Shown here one piece after another: positions 1-7,669 of a stretch of DNA of 11,743 nucleotides. The DNA is from Chlorobium sp. (lineage in GTDB: Bacteria > Bacteroidota > Chlorobiia > Chlorobiales > Chlorobiaceae). Made by a program: the position numbers and the translations under genes. The number at the start of each line of letters is the position of its first letter. Position 1 is the stretch's first letter. Under the pieces are notes generated by a model. It made no database searches and was not told where the DNA came from. It saw nothing but the letters and a program-made list of their open reading frames with translations. The stretch covers positions 1 through 11,743 of the forward strand of contig JAPHUN010000189.1 of assembly GCA_026193435.1 (NCBI GenBank), in the 5' to 3' direction.

Positions 1-52
1 AAAAGACATGCAAATAAACTCAATGCTCAACCTGAAGGAAACTGATTCTGAC

Positions 53-1030
53 ATGAAAGCAAAAGCTATTGTATTTACCGGTGTTCGCCGGATCGAGGTG
101 AAAAACGTTACCCTGAAACCGGTTTTATCAACCGATGTGATGATTGAGACCTACTGGTCATCGATAAGCACCGGTACGGAAAAGATGGCTTTTGAAGGCC
201 TTATCCCTTCGCCTCCCTTTATTTTCCCGTTTATCCCCGGCTATGAAACCGTTGGAAAAATCACGAAGGTCGGAGCGCATGTCAATGACAACCTGATAGG
301 AAAATATGCCTACATCGCAGGTTCTTTCGGTTACGAAGATGTCAACGCCGCATTCGGAGGCGCATCACAGTTTGTTGTCTGTCCTGTCGAAAGCATTACT
401 GTCCTTGACGGCATCGATGACCCGAAGTGCGGCATAGCGCTTCCACTGGGGGCAACAGCACTGCACTTTATGGATCTTGGCGAGGTGCAGGGCAAAAAAG
501 TCCTTGTTCTCGGTCAGGGCGCAGTCGGCATCCTTGCCGTTCAACTGGCAAAGCATATGGGTGCCAGTCTTGTCGCTGCAACGGAACCTCACCAGAACCG
601 CCTCAACTATTCTTCAGCCGACCTCAAGGTAAACCCCTCATGCCAGAATGTTTCCGCAGAACTTGCAGGAAATGAATTTGATGTCATGATAGACAGTACC
701 GGCGTTATGAGCGCGATCGAAACCGGTCTGCGTTTTCTGAAGTTCCATGGAAAAGTGATTTTCGGAGGCTATTATCAGAGAATGAACATCGATTACTCGC
801 AGGCTTTCGATAAAGAGCTCTCATTCGTGGCCGCCCGTCAGTGGGCAAAAGGAGATCTCCTAAGGGTGAAAGAGCTCATCAAAAATAATACACTGCAGGC
901 AAAAAAAATCTTCACCCACAGCCACCCTGTGAATGCTGATCTGGCTGAGGCCTATCATCAGGCATTCAACGATCCGGACTGCCTGAAAATGGTGCTCAAC
1001 TGGAAACCGGAAAAAGAGAACACTGACTGA
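53..1030 (+). CDS. bchC: BchC, bacteriochlorophyllide a dehydrogenase (3-hydroxyethyl oxidising)
   Basis: Family role: NAD-dependent oxidation of the C3 1-hydroxyethyl side chain to the 3-acetyl group, a late step specific to bacteriochlorophyll a. The protein is a medium-chain dehydrogenase/reductase without the zinc-binding cysteines of alcohol dehydrogenases. Seen: an N-terminal STGTEK segment typical of BchC, a PGYETVG stretch, and the nucleotide-binding motif GQGAVG (nt 512-529, residues about 154-159) after a beta strand. I start at ATG 53 (325 residues, opening MKAKAIVFTG) because family similarity appears to begin there and AAGGAA lies about 13 nt upstream. An in-frame ATG at 8 would add 15 residues that look unlike the family. 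The stop is 37 nt before bchX, so the two genes are probably co-transcribed. The function is well supported; the start is less certain. Confidence 0.9.
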   Translation: MKAKAIVFTGVRRIEVKNVTLKPVLSTDVMIETYWSSISTGTEKMAFEGLIPSPPFIFPFIPGYETVGKITKVGAHVNDNLIGKYAYIAGSFGYEDVNAAFGGASQFVVCPVESITVLDGIDDPKCGIALPLGATALHFMDLGEVQGKKVLVLGQGAVGILAVQLAKHMGASLVAATEPHQNRLNYSSADLKVNPSCQNVSAELAGNEFDVMIDSTGVMSAIETGLRFLKFHGKVIFGGYYQRMNIDYSQAFDKELSFVAARQWAKGDLLRVKELIKNNTLQAKKIFTHSHPVNADLAEAYHQAFNDPDCLKMVLNWKPEKENTD

Positions 1031-1067
1031 GCACGGTGATCTGCACAGTAACACTAACAACAGCCTG

Positions 1068-2186
1068 ATGTCTACACCCCGCACAATTGCCATTTATGGA
1101 AAAGGCGGCATAGGAAAAAGCTTCACGACAACAAACTTCAGCGCGACATTCGCGCTTATGGGAAAAAGAGTGCTGCAGCTTGGCTGTGACCCTAAACACG
1201 ATTCAACGACATCGCTTTTTGGCGGCGTCTCGCTGCCGACCGTCACCGAAGTGTTCGCAGAAAAAAATGCCCGCAACGAAGAGCTGCAAATCAGTGACAT
1301 CGTCTTCAGGAGAGATATACCGGATTTTCCGCAACCGATCTATGGCGTTGAACTCGGCGGGCCGCAGGTTGGAAGAGGGTGCGGAGGCAGAGGCATTATA
1401 TCCGGTTTTGACGTACTGGAAAAATTAGGCCTGTTTTCCTGGGACCTTGATGTCATTCTGATGGATTTCCTTGGAGACGTCGTCTGCGGAGGTTTCGCAA
1501 CGCCTCTTGCCCGCTCCCTGAGTGAGGAAGTGATACTGCTTACAAACAACGACCGTCAGTCGATTTTCACCGCAAACAATATCTGCCAGGCAAACAACTA
1601 CTTCAAGACCGTCGGCGGACAATCAAAACTGCTCGGGCTCATTATCAACCGGGACGACGGTAGCGGCATTGCAGAAAAGTACGCTGCCGCAGCAGGCATC
1701 ACTATCCTCATGAAACTGCCGTATAACACCGCGGCGAGAGACAAGGACGACAGTTTCGATTTTGCCGTCCGTCTCCCTGAAATCGGAGAGCCGTTCCGCA
1801 AACTCGCCACTGATATTATTGAAAGAAAAATCACGCCCTGTGAAGCTGCAGGACTTGATTTTCACACGTTTATCCGCCTTTTCGGAGAGGTAAACGAAGC
1901 TCACCCGACCCCGGCGTCCCATGATGAATTAACGGGTCAAAAACAACAGATGAACGGCGAAAGGCCCGAAGCGGCAAAAAACGATTCGGTTTCACCTGAA
2001 AGCGAAAAACTGTTTGCCTGCATTGAGAAACTCCCTGATTCCGAAAAGGAAATCTACCGCATGATCGAGGTGGAGAAAAAAAGCACAGCGGAAGCAGCCG
2101 AGATAAAAGGAATCAGCGAAGCAGAGGCACAGGAAATTTTTTCTTCAGCCAGAACCCACCTCAGAAAACTGTTCTTCTCCGTTTGA
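1068..2186 (+). CDS. bchX: BchX, iron protein of chlorophyllide a oxidoreductase, with unusual C-terminal HTH-like extension
   Basis: BchX is the ATP-driven reductase component that passes electrons to BchY-BchZ, which reduce ring B (C7=C8) of chlorophyllide a. The protein is NifH/BchL-like. Seen: P-loop GKGGIGKS at residues 11-18; cluster-ligand cysteines C105 (in GRGCGGRG) and C140 (in GDVVCGGF), which together with the partner subunit would hold a 4Fe-4S cluster at the dimer interface. The ELGGPQVGRGCGGRG wording separates it from NifH and BchL. The catalytic part ends near residue 270. A polar linker follows (about 270-316), then a segment (317-371) that reads like sigma70 region 4 (LPDSEKEIY, AEAAEIKGIS, ARTHLRKLF). 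No Shine-Dalgarno is evident before ATG 1068. BchY and BchZ are not in the window. Confidence 0.95.
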   Translation: MSTPRTIAIYGKGGIGKSFTTTNFSATFALMGKRVLQLGCDPKHDSTTSLFGGVSLPTVTEVFAEKNARNEELQISDIVFRRDIPDFPQPIYGVELGGPQVGRGCGGRGIISGFDVLEKLGLFSWDLDVILMDFLGDVVCGGFATPLARSLSEEVILLTNNDRQSIFTANNICQANNYFKTVGGQSKLLGLIINRDDGSGIAEKYAAAAGITILMKLPYNTAARDKDDSFDFAVRLPEIGEPFRKLATDIIERKITPCEAAGLDFHTFIRLFGEVNEAHPTPASHDELTGQKQQMNGERPEAAKNDSVSPESEKLFACIEKLPDSEKEIYRMIEVEKKSTAEAAEIKGISEAEAQEIFSSARTHLRKLFFSV

Positions 2187-2231
2187 GGAAGCAAAGGAAT
2201 GGCCGGAAATGAATAATGAGGGATAGCCTGC

Positions 2232-2351
2232 CGGAAGTCAGAAGCCAGAATCGAGAGACAAGGGTTGAGAGACGAGAAGAGGGTATGGCCGGAAATGGCG
2301 AACGTCTATTTAGCCAACCAGCCATTTGACCATTCAGCCTTTTGCCTTCAC
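2232..2351 (-). repeat. Dispersed composite intergenic repeat, copy A
   Basis: The reverse complement of this stretch aligns with 8565-8670 at roughly 85% identity by eye, with a few small indels. Its core is four head-to-tail octamers, GGCTGAAT, GGTCAAAT, GGCTGGTT and GGCTAAAT (plus-strand 2339 down to 2308), followed by a pyrimidine-rich part (TCTTCTCGTCTCTC) and a short tail with GGCTTCTGACTTCC. The copy lies wholly outside genes, downstream of two convergent genes. Confidence 0.85.
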
Positions 2352-2360
2352 AAAAGATGG

Positions 2361-2381
2361 ATGCCGCATCAAGTGCGGCAT
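2361..2381. repeat. 8-bp perfect stem-loop
   Basis: ATGCCGCA (2361-2368) and TGCGGCAT (2374-2381) pair perfectly around a TCAAG loop. It lies between the ends of bchX and typA. No T-run follows on either strand, so a classical intrinsic terminator is not supported; a REP-like element is possible. Confidence 0.6.
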
Positions 2382-2392
2382 GACTTTCCTAT

Positions 2393-2433
2393 CTTCCCGT
2401 CATCTTCTGTCTTGATCTGAAGATAACGGGAGG
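2393..2433. repeat. Long interrupted stem-loop between convergent genes
   Basis: CTTCCCGT (2393-2400) pairs with ACGGGAGG (2426-2433, including one G-T wobble). After one C/A mismatch, ATCTTC (2402-2407) pairs with GAAGAT (2419-2424) around an 11-nt loop. The structure should be stable and could end or protect both transcripts. On the plus strand it is followed by A-rich rather than T-rich sequence, so the terminator role is inference only. Confidence 0.55.
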
Positions 2434-2465
2434 AGAAAAAACTCCCCCACCACCTACTACCTACT

Positions 2466-4292
2466 CTACCCTTTTGCTTTTTTGGCTGCCTTTGCCCTCA
2501 GGTTGGCGTCCAGAATCCTTTTTCTGATCCGGATATTTTGCGGCGTCACTTCAACAAGTTCATCATCATTGATGAAATCCAGTGCCTGTTCAAGCGTCAG
2601 CTTTTTCGGAGGAGTGAGACGAACCGCCTCATCGGCCCCGGAGGATCTCATATTGGTAAGCTTTTTCGTCTTGCAGACGTTCATGGAGATATCGAACTCT
2701 CTGGTTGACTCTCCAACGACCATTCCTTCGTAAACCCTTACATTCGATCCGATAAAAAAGGTACCACGATCTTCAAGGGCGGCTATCGCATAGGCAACCG
2801 ACTGCCCTGCTTCTCCGCTTACCAGCGCTCCGGTCTCTCTTGCCGGCAGTTTTCCTCTGAAGGGCTGATAATCATGGAATACATGAGAGAGAATGCCTTC
2901 TCCCTTGGTATCAGTGGTAAATTCCTGACTATATCCAATCAGACCTCTGGTAGGAATTTCAAACTCAAGTCTGACCATCCCGCCCCTGAGCGTCTCCATA
3001 TGCTTCATTTCCGCCTTACGCCGCCCCATCTTTTCGATAACGACGCCGTTATATTCATCAGGAACATCAATCGTCACATGTTCAACCGGTTCGAGCAACG
3101 TCCCGTCCTCTGCTGTTCTGGTAATCACCTGAGGCCTTGAAATGGCCACTTCAAACCCCTCCCTGCGCATGCTCTCGATCAGCACGGAAAGATGCAGCTC
3201 TCCTCTGCCGGAAACACGAAAAGTATCTGCACTATCAGTCTCTTCAACCTGAAGGGCGACATTGGTCATGACCTCTTTCATGAGCCTTTCACGTATCTTG
3301 CGACTGGTGACTTCCTTGCCCTCCTGCCCGGCAAAGGGAGAATCGTTCACTGAAAAAAGCATGGAAAGCGTCGGTTTGCTGATCTCAAATGACTCAAGGG
3401 CTTCAGGCCGGATGTCCGAGGCCAGCGTCTGACCGACATTGACTCCTGTTATGCCTGAAATGGCAATAATATCACCTGAAGAGGCCTCCTTTGCCTCAAC
3501 ACGCTGGGTCATATGAAAGGTAAAAAGCTTTGCGACACTGCCTTTTCCGACCACGCCGTCTTCGGAAACAACAGCAAGAGTATCTCCCTTGTGAACCCGT
3601 CCTCTCTGAATTCGTCCAACAGCTATTTTACCCAGATAATCACTGTAGTCAAGCGTCGTCACAAGCATCTGAAAGTCATCTTCGTCATGATTTTCCGGAG
3701 GCGGAATCTCCTTGATTATCATATCAAGAAGCAGAGTCATATCACCGTCAACATCTCCCATGGAGGCCTTTGCTATACCGAATTTGGCCGATGTGAAGAG
3801 ATAAGGAAACTCCAGCTGATCTTCATCCGCGCCCAGAGCGATAAAGAGATCAAGCACCTGATCATGCACCTTGTCGGGATCCGACTGGGGACGATCTATT
3901 TTATTGATAACAACAATGGGCTTGAGCTTCAGCTCCAGCGCCTTACGCAGCACGAATTTTGTCTGTGGCATCGGGCCTTCGAACGCATCGACCAGCAACA
4001 ACACTCCGTCGACCATTTTCAGTATGCGCTCGACCTCCCCGCCGAAATCGGCATGACCTGGAGTATCGACAATATTTACTTTACAGTCCTTATAAACCGT
4101 TGCCGCATTTTTTGATAAAATGGTAATCCCGCGTTCTTTTTCCTGAGGATTGGAGTCAAGTACACGAGCATCCACCTGCTGATTCTCTCTGAACTCACCG
4201 GTATGTCGAAAAATAGCATCGACAAGGGTTGTCTTTCCATGATCAACATGTGCGATTATGGCAATATTTCGAATATTCTTTTTCATACTCAT
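2466..4292 (-). CDS. typA: TypA/BipA, ribosome-associated translational GTPase
   Basis: TypA is an EF-G-like GTPase that binds the 70S ribosome and helps ribosome assembly and stress or low-temperature growth. Seen (numbering from ATG 4292): G1 AHVDHGKTT (14-22), switch I ERGITI (53-58), G3 DTPGH (76-80), G4 NKID (130-133) and a G5-like TSA, then EF-Tu/EF-G-like domains and the BipA-type C-terminal domain (with [10 protein letters not shown] and [11 protein letters not shown]). About 608 residues is full length for the family. Three in-frame starts lie close together: TTG 4301, ATG 4292 and ATG 4286. I prefer an ATG because a TATAAT box at 4315-4310 would leave the TTG almost leaderless; 4286 is equally possible. 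The gene is divergent from hemX and convergent with bchX. The stop codon TAG lies inside a 7-bp repeat. Confidence 0.96.
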   Translation of the reverse strand: MSMKKNIRNIAIIAHVDHGKTTLVDAIFRHTGEFRENQQVDARVLDSNPQEKERGITILSKNAATVYKDCKVNIVDTPGHADFGGEVERILKMVDGVLLLVDAFEGPMPQTKFVLRKALELKLKPIVVINKIDRPQSDPDKVHDQVLDLFIALGADEDQLEFPYLFTSAKFGIAKASMGDVDGDMTLLLDMIIKEIPPPENHDEDDFQMLVTTLDYSDYLGKIAVGRIQRGRVHKGDTLAVVSEDGVVGKGSVAKLFTFHMTQRVEAKEASSGDIIAISGITGVNVGQTLASDIRPEALESFEISKPTLSMLFSVNDSPFAGQEGKEVTSRKIRERLMKEVMTNVALQVEETDSADTFRVSGRGELHLSVLIESMRREGFEVAISRPQVITRTAEDGTLLEPVEHVTIDVPDEYNGVVIEKMGRRKAEMKHMETLRGGMVRLEFEIPTRGLIGYSQEFTTDTKGEGILSHVFHDYQPFRGKLPARETGALVSGEAGQSVAYAIAALEDRGTFFIGSNVRVYEGMVVGESTREFDISMNVCKTKKLTNMRSSGADEAVRLTPPKKLTLEQALDFINDDELVEVTPQNIRIRKRILDANLRAKAAKKAKG

Positions 4293-4309
4293 CTTTTTCA
4301 AAGCAAATA

Positions 4310-4315
4310 ATTATA
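4310..4315 (-). promoter_or_regulatory. Possible -10 box for typA
   Basis: A perfect TATAAT on the minus strand lies 17 nt before ATG 4292 in an AT-rich patch. No good -35 hexamer was seen at the usual distance. Transcription would start near 4303, giving a very short leader. Weakly supported. Confidence 0.3.
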
Positions 4316-4452
4316 TTTTAATTCTGTTCGGGGCGAATATACACTTTTTCCCTGACTCCGGACCGGATCTTTTCTGAACATTTCTTTCCCGGAAACAGTG
4401 ATATCATTGTATTTTCCCGCTCGGACACACAAAAACACCCCGCAAGACACCT

Positions 4453-5301
4453 ATGGATAACGGATTACTACTAAACGATGCTGTGCTCATCGGACTCAAC
4501 TTCACAGTTTCCTTGCTGTATATCATAGCAACAGGACTCTACGGAGCAGACTTTTTCAACGGTAACAGCTTTGCGAAAACATACAAGCAGCCTGCGCTTA
4601 TCGTGACAATTGTCGCTCATATCGCCTATATAGGATTCCTTACCGCTCCGGAAGGCTACAGACTCAGTTACTCCATTTCAATGCTGATGAGCATGGTGGC
4701 ATTAACGCTTACCGTCATCTATATGTTTATCGAGTTTTCAACCAAGACTGACAAAACTGGTTTTTTTATTCTTTCATTTGCCACAGGAGCGGAAATATTG
4801 TCATCATTGATGTTGTTCACCTCTTCAGGTGAAGGCCCTGCATTCAGCGGACTCGGCATAGGCATTCACCTTCTTGCCGCAATTTTCGGCTTCAGCGCTA
4901 TTGCGATAGCAGGTCTCTACAGTTTTCTCTACCTGCTGCTGTTTCGCCAGATCAAAAACAACAAATTCGGCTTCCTCTTTGAAAACCTCCCGAACCTCGA
5001 AGTTCTTGAGCAGCTGATCAAACACGCGGTAGCGTTCGGCTTTCTGTTTCTTTCGATAACGCTCCTTGCCGGTGTTATCGGCTCAATACAGACCGATGAA
5101 ATAATCAACCTTTTTGATTCAAGGCTCATCGCGCTTGTGGTCATATGGCTGTTTTACGGGGCAAGTCTGTTCATCAAAAAGCTTTTCGGTTGGGACACCA
5201 TTCATATGGCCTATCTGCTCATCGCTCTTTTTGTTCTTACAACCACACTTATTATGCTCATGAGCATTTTTTCCCCGACGTTTCACAATATTGACTTTTG
5301 A
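4453..5301 (+). CDS. HemX/CcsA-like eight-helix integral membrane protein
   Basis: The predicted protein has 282 residues and almost no soluble part. Hydrophobic segments are at about 11-30, 46-64, 74-94, 103-122, 136-163, 190-210, 225-242 and 250-272. The arrangement, with GIHLLAAIFGFSAIA...LYLLLFRQIK (around 137-168) then LEQLIKHAVAFGF...LLAG (185-206), matches the cytochrome c assembly (CcsA/HemX) family. Histidines at 56, 139, 191 and 251 are in or beside helices and could bind heme. The tryptophan-rich WWD heme-handling motif of true cytochrome c synthases is absent. With hemA 117 nt downstream, this favours a HemX-like role; in Bacillus, HemX sits beside hemA and limits glutamyl-tRNA reductase abundance. 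Calling it HemX is inference; a cytochrome c maturation role remains possible. Confidence 0.8.
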   Translation: MDNGLLLNDAVLIGLNFTVSLLYIIATGLYGADFFNGNSFAKTYKQPALIVTIVAHIAYIGFLTAPEGYRLSYSISMLMSMVALTLTVIYMFIEFSTKTDKTGFFILSFATGAEILSSLMLFTSSGEGPAFSGLGIGIHLLAAIFGFSAIAIAGLYSFLYLLLFRQIKNNKFGFLFENLPNLEVLEQLIKHAVAFGFLFLSITLLAGVIGSIQTDEIINLFDSRLIALVVIWLFYGASLFIKKLFGWDTIHMAYLLIALFVLTTTLIMLMSIFSPTFHNIDF

Positions 5302-5311
5302 AGCAGGGAAT

Positions 5312-5340
5312 TTGAAAAATTTTCAGCTTTAGGGTATATT
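5312..5340 (+). promoter_or_regulatory. Sigma70-type promoter for hemACD
   Basis: TTGAAA (5312-5317) and TATATT (5335-5340) are separated by exactly 17 bp. They lie in the 117-bp gap between the hemX-like gene and hemA, giving a predicted leader of about 70 nt. This would let hemACD be transcribed independently of hemX. Confidence 0.55.
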
Positions 5341-5346
5341 AACCCT
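5331..5346. promoter_or_regulatory. Inverted repeat overlapping the hemA -10 box, possible operator
   Basis: AGGGT (5331-5335) and ACCCT (5342-5346) form a 5-bp inverted repeat with a 6-nt centre that covers the predicted -10 hexamer. The position would suit repressor binding. The half-sites are short, so chance is possible. Confidence 0.3.
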
Positions 5347-5352
5347 CGCTTA

Positions 5353-5367
5353 CTTTTTAGTAAAAAG
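5353..5367 (+). promoter_or_regulatory. Small hairpin in the hemA leader
   Basis: CTTTTT (5353-5358) pairs with AAAAAG (5362-5367) around AGT, just after the predicted transcription start. An alternative fold pairs TTACT with AGTAA. The stem is AT-only apart from its end and so is weak. Confidence 0.25.
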
Positions 5368-5418
5368 AGACCGGAAATATCACATCGATTTCAGGCAAGC
5401 CACTAAACCATTCACATC

Positions 5419-6699
5419 ATGAACATTATTTCAGTTGGTGTAAATCACAAAACTGCACCTATTGAAATCCGTGAAAGACTATCTCTTTCCGAGGTTCAGG
5501 CCAAGGAATTTCTGACAAACCTGATTGACGACGGAATAGCACAGGAAGCCATGGTAGTGTCAACGTGCAACAGAACTGAACTGTATGTAGTTCCCGGCAT
5601 GCCGGAAGTTGACGGGAACTACATGAAAGAATTCCTGATCTCCTACAAGGATGCGCAGGGAGAAGTTCGACCGGAGCATTTCTTCAATCGGTTTTACTGC
5701 AACACGGCCAGACACCTTTTTGAAGTCTCCAGCGCGGTCGATTCATTGATCCTCGGTGAAGGGCAGATCCTTGGACAGGTAAAAAACGCCTACAGAATAG
5801 CCGTTGAAGTTCAGTCCGCAGGCATTCTTCTCACCCGTCTCTGCCACACGGCTTTCAGCGTAGCAAAAAGAGTCAAAACGAAAACAAAGATCATGGAAGG
5901 GGCGGTTTCCGTCAGTTATGCCGCCGTTGAACTCGCTCAGAAAATATTCTCCAACCTCTCCATAAAAAAGATTCTTCTGATCGGTGCGGGCGAAACCGGT
6001 GAACTTGCCGCAAAACATATGTTCCAGAAAAATGCGAGGAACATAGTCATCACGAACAGAACTCTTTCAAAAGCCGAGGCACTCGCTGAAGAACTGGGAA
6101 CCAATCAGGTACTCCCCTATGAGTCATACAAGGATCACCTTCATGAATTCGATATTATTATCACAGCAGTAAGTTCAAAAGAATATGTACTTACTGAGCC
6201 GGAGCTGCAGCAGAGCATGCAGAAAAGAAGGCTCAAGCCGGTCATTATCCTTGATCTTGGACTGCCCCGAAACGTCGATCCGGAAATCGGCAATCTCAAA
6301 AACATGTTCCTCAAGGATATCGACGCGCTGAAGCATATCATCGACAAGAACCTTGAGATGAGAAAATGTGAACTGCCGAAAGTCAAGAAAATTATTGATG
6401 AGGAACTTGTCGGCTTCGCACAGTGGATCAACACGCTGAAAGTCCGCCCGACAATTGTAGACCTGCAATCCAAGTTTCTTGAAATCAAGGAAAAGGAACT
6501 TGAACGTTTCCGTTACAAGGTCAGTGATGCCGAGCTGAAAAGAATGGAACGACTGACAGACAGAATCCTCAAAAAGATTCTGCACCATCCGATCAAAATG
6601 CTCAAGGCTCCGGTTGACACAGCAGACACCATCCCGAGCAGGGTTAATCTGGTAAGAAATATTTTTGACCTGGAAGAACAAAATCGACTATCCAAATAA
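5419..6699 (+). CDS. hemA: HemA, glutamyl-tRNA reductase
   Basis: It reduces glutamyl-tRNA(Glu) to glutamate-1-semialdehyde with NADPH, the first committed step of the C5 route to heme and (bacterio)chlorophylls. Seen: [13 protein letters not shown] (7-19), catalytic cysteine C50 in STCNRTE, the [12 protein letters not shown] stretch, the Rossmann motif GAGETG (189-194) in the NADPH domain, and a helical C-terminal dimerisation region. At 426 residues it is full length. ATG 5419 puts the N-terminal strand at the family position; no clear Shine-Dalgarno precedes it. It heads hemA-hemC-hemD (28 nt to hemC), with its own promoter candidate upstream. hemL and hemB, needed for the intermediate steps, are not in the window. 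Confidence 0.97.
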   Translation: MNIISVGVNHKTAPIEIRERLSLSEVQAKEFLTNLIDDGIAQEAMVVSTCNRTELYVVPGMPEVDGNYMKEFLISYKDAQGEVRPEHFFNRFYCNTARHLFEVSSAVDSLILGEGQILGQVKNAYRIAVEVQSAGILLTRLCHTAFSVAKRVKTKTKIMEGAVSVSYAAVELAQKIFSNLSIKKILLIGAGETGELAAKHMFQKNARNIVITNRTLSKAEALAEELGTNQVLPYESYKDHLHEFDIIITAVSSKEYVLTEPELQQSMQKRRLKPVIILDLGLPRNVDPEIGNLKNMFLKDIDALKHIIDKNLEMRKCELPKVKKIIDEELVGFAQWINTLKVRPTIVDLQSKFLEIKEKELERFRYKVSDAELKRMERLTDRILKKILHHPIKMLKAPVDTADTIPSRVNLVRNIFDLEEQNRLSK

Positions 6700-6727
6700 T
6701 CAGTTAAACCCATAATCTGTAACTGCA

Positions 6728-7669
6728 TTGAAAAAAAAATTAATTATTGGTACCAGATCCAGCCCCCTCGCATTGTGGCAGGCTGATTTTACACAAGCCG
6801 AACTTTCGAAACATTTCCCCGACCTTGAAATAGAGCTTAAACTGGTTAAGACAACCGGTGATGTCCTGCTTGATTCTCCGCTTTCTAAAATCGGAGACAT
6901 GGGTCTTTTCACAAAAGATATCGAGAAACACCTGATTTCAGGAGAGATCGATCTTGCCGTCCACAGTCTGAAGGATGTCCCGACGGAAACTCCTGAAGGG
7001 CTAATGCTCGCTGCATTTACCGAGAGAGAAGACACACGGGACGTTATCATCGCCAAAAACGGTGAGAGTTTGAAGACACTCAAACAGGATGCAAAAATAG
7101 CCACGAGCAGTCTGCGCAGAACATCTCAGCTTCTCAGCATGCGACCGGACTTCCAGATGGGAGATATTCGGGGAAACCTGAACACCCGATTCAAAAAGTT
7201 TGACGAAAGCGACTTTGACGCGATGATGCTGGCCTACGCTGGAGTTCACAGGTTGAATTTCGGTGACCGTATCTCCGAGATACTACCTCATGAAGTCATG
7301 CTTCCCGCTGTCGGCCAGGGAGCCCTGGGCATAGAGACGCGCGTTGACGATGAAGCGACAAAAGAAATTGTCAGCGTCATGAACAACGTGAATACCGAGT
7401 TCTGCACAAAAGCTGAGAGAGCTCTTCTGCGTCACCTGCAGGGGGGATGCCAGATCCCTATCGGATCCTATGCAAGCATCAAAAATGGCAACCTGCATCT
7501 GCTCGCCTATGTCGGATCAGTCGACGGAAAACGTACTATCCGTAATGAAATAACCAAGGAAAACTGTACGCATCCTGAACAGGCGGAACAGGCTGGAATC
7601 GAGCTTGCCGAGGAACTCCTCAAGCAGGGCGCTAACGAAATCCTTGCGGAAATCAGAAAAACCTGCTGA
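6728..7669 (+). CDS. hemC: HemC, hydroxymethylbilane synthase (porphobilinogen deaminase)
   Basis: It joins four porphobilinogens into the linear tetrapyrrole hydroxymethylbilane. Seen: N-terminal [11 protein letters not shown] (8-18), catalytic aspartate D83 in HSLKDVP, EREDTRD (100-105), TSSLRR and GNLNTR substrate-binding arginines, and C241 in GGCQIP, which carries the dipyrromethane cofactor. At 313 residues it is full length. The start must be TTG 6728: an in-frame TAA lies at 6713-6715 and the conserved [10 protein letters not shown] begins only seven codons later, with no ATG between. Nine A residues (6731-6739) encode the next three lysines. No Shine-Dalgarno is visible. Its TGA stop overlaps the hemD ATG by one base. 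Confidence 0.96.
   Translation: MKKKLIIGTRSSPLALWQADFTQAELSKHFPDLEIELKLVKTTGDVLLDSPLSKIGDMGLFTKDIEKHLISGEIDLAVHSLKDVPTETPEGLMLAAFTEREDTRDVIIAKNGESLKTLKQDAKIATSSLRRTSQLLSMRPDFQMGDIRGNLNTRFKKFDESDFDAMMLAYAGVHRLNFGDRISEILPHEVMLPAVGQGALGIETRVDDEATKEIVSVMNNVNTEFCTKAERALLRHLQGGCQIPIGSYASIKNGNLHLLAYVGSVDGKRTIRNEITKENCTHPEQAEQAGIELAEELLKQGANEILAEIRKTC

Larger units (their letters stand above)
2187..2465. other. Repeat-rich spacer between convergent bchX and typA
   Basis: This stretch has no convincing gene. From left to right it holds a 13-bp direct repeat (ATGGCCGGAAATG at 2199-2211 and 2285-2297), one copy of the dispersed composite repeat in minus orientation (2232-2351), two hairpins (2361-2381 and 2393-2433), and a short 7-bp repeat (ACCTACT at 2452-2458 and 2459-2465) that abuts the typA stop codon. 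No canonical stem plus T-run terminator was found for either gene. Confidence 0.7.

Noticed and set aside
2393..2433. Intrinsic terminator for bchX or typA
   Set aside because: The stem is good, but no T-run follows it on either strand; the only T-run (minus strand, about 2441-2436) comes before the stem. Kept only as a hairpin.
3513..4115. A 200-codon plus-strand open frame opposite typA
   Set aside because: It lies wholly antisense to a full-length, motif-complete GTPase gene and its translation has no recognisable domain; a shadow frame.
4293..4301. TTG start for typA at 4301
   Set aside because: Two ATG codons follow within 15 nt, nearer to where the family N-terminus begins, and the TATAAT box is too close for this start.
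6175..6681. A 168-codon minus-strand open frame within hemA
   Set aside because: Antisense to an intact conserved gene, with no start context or family resemblance.
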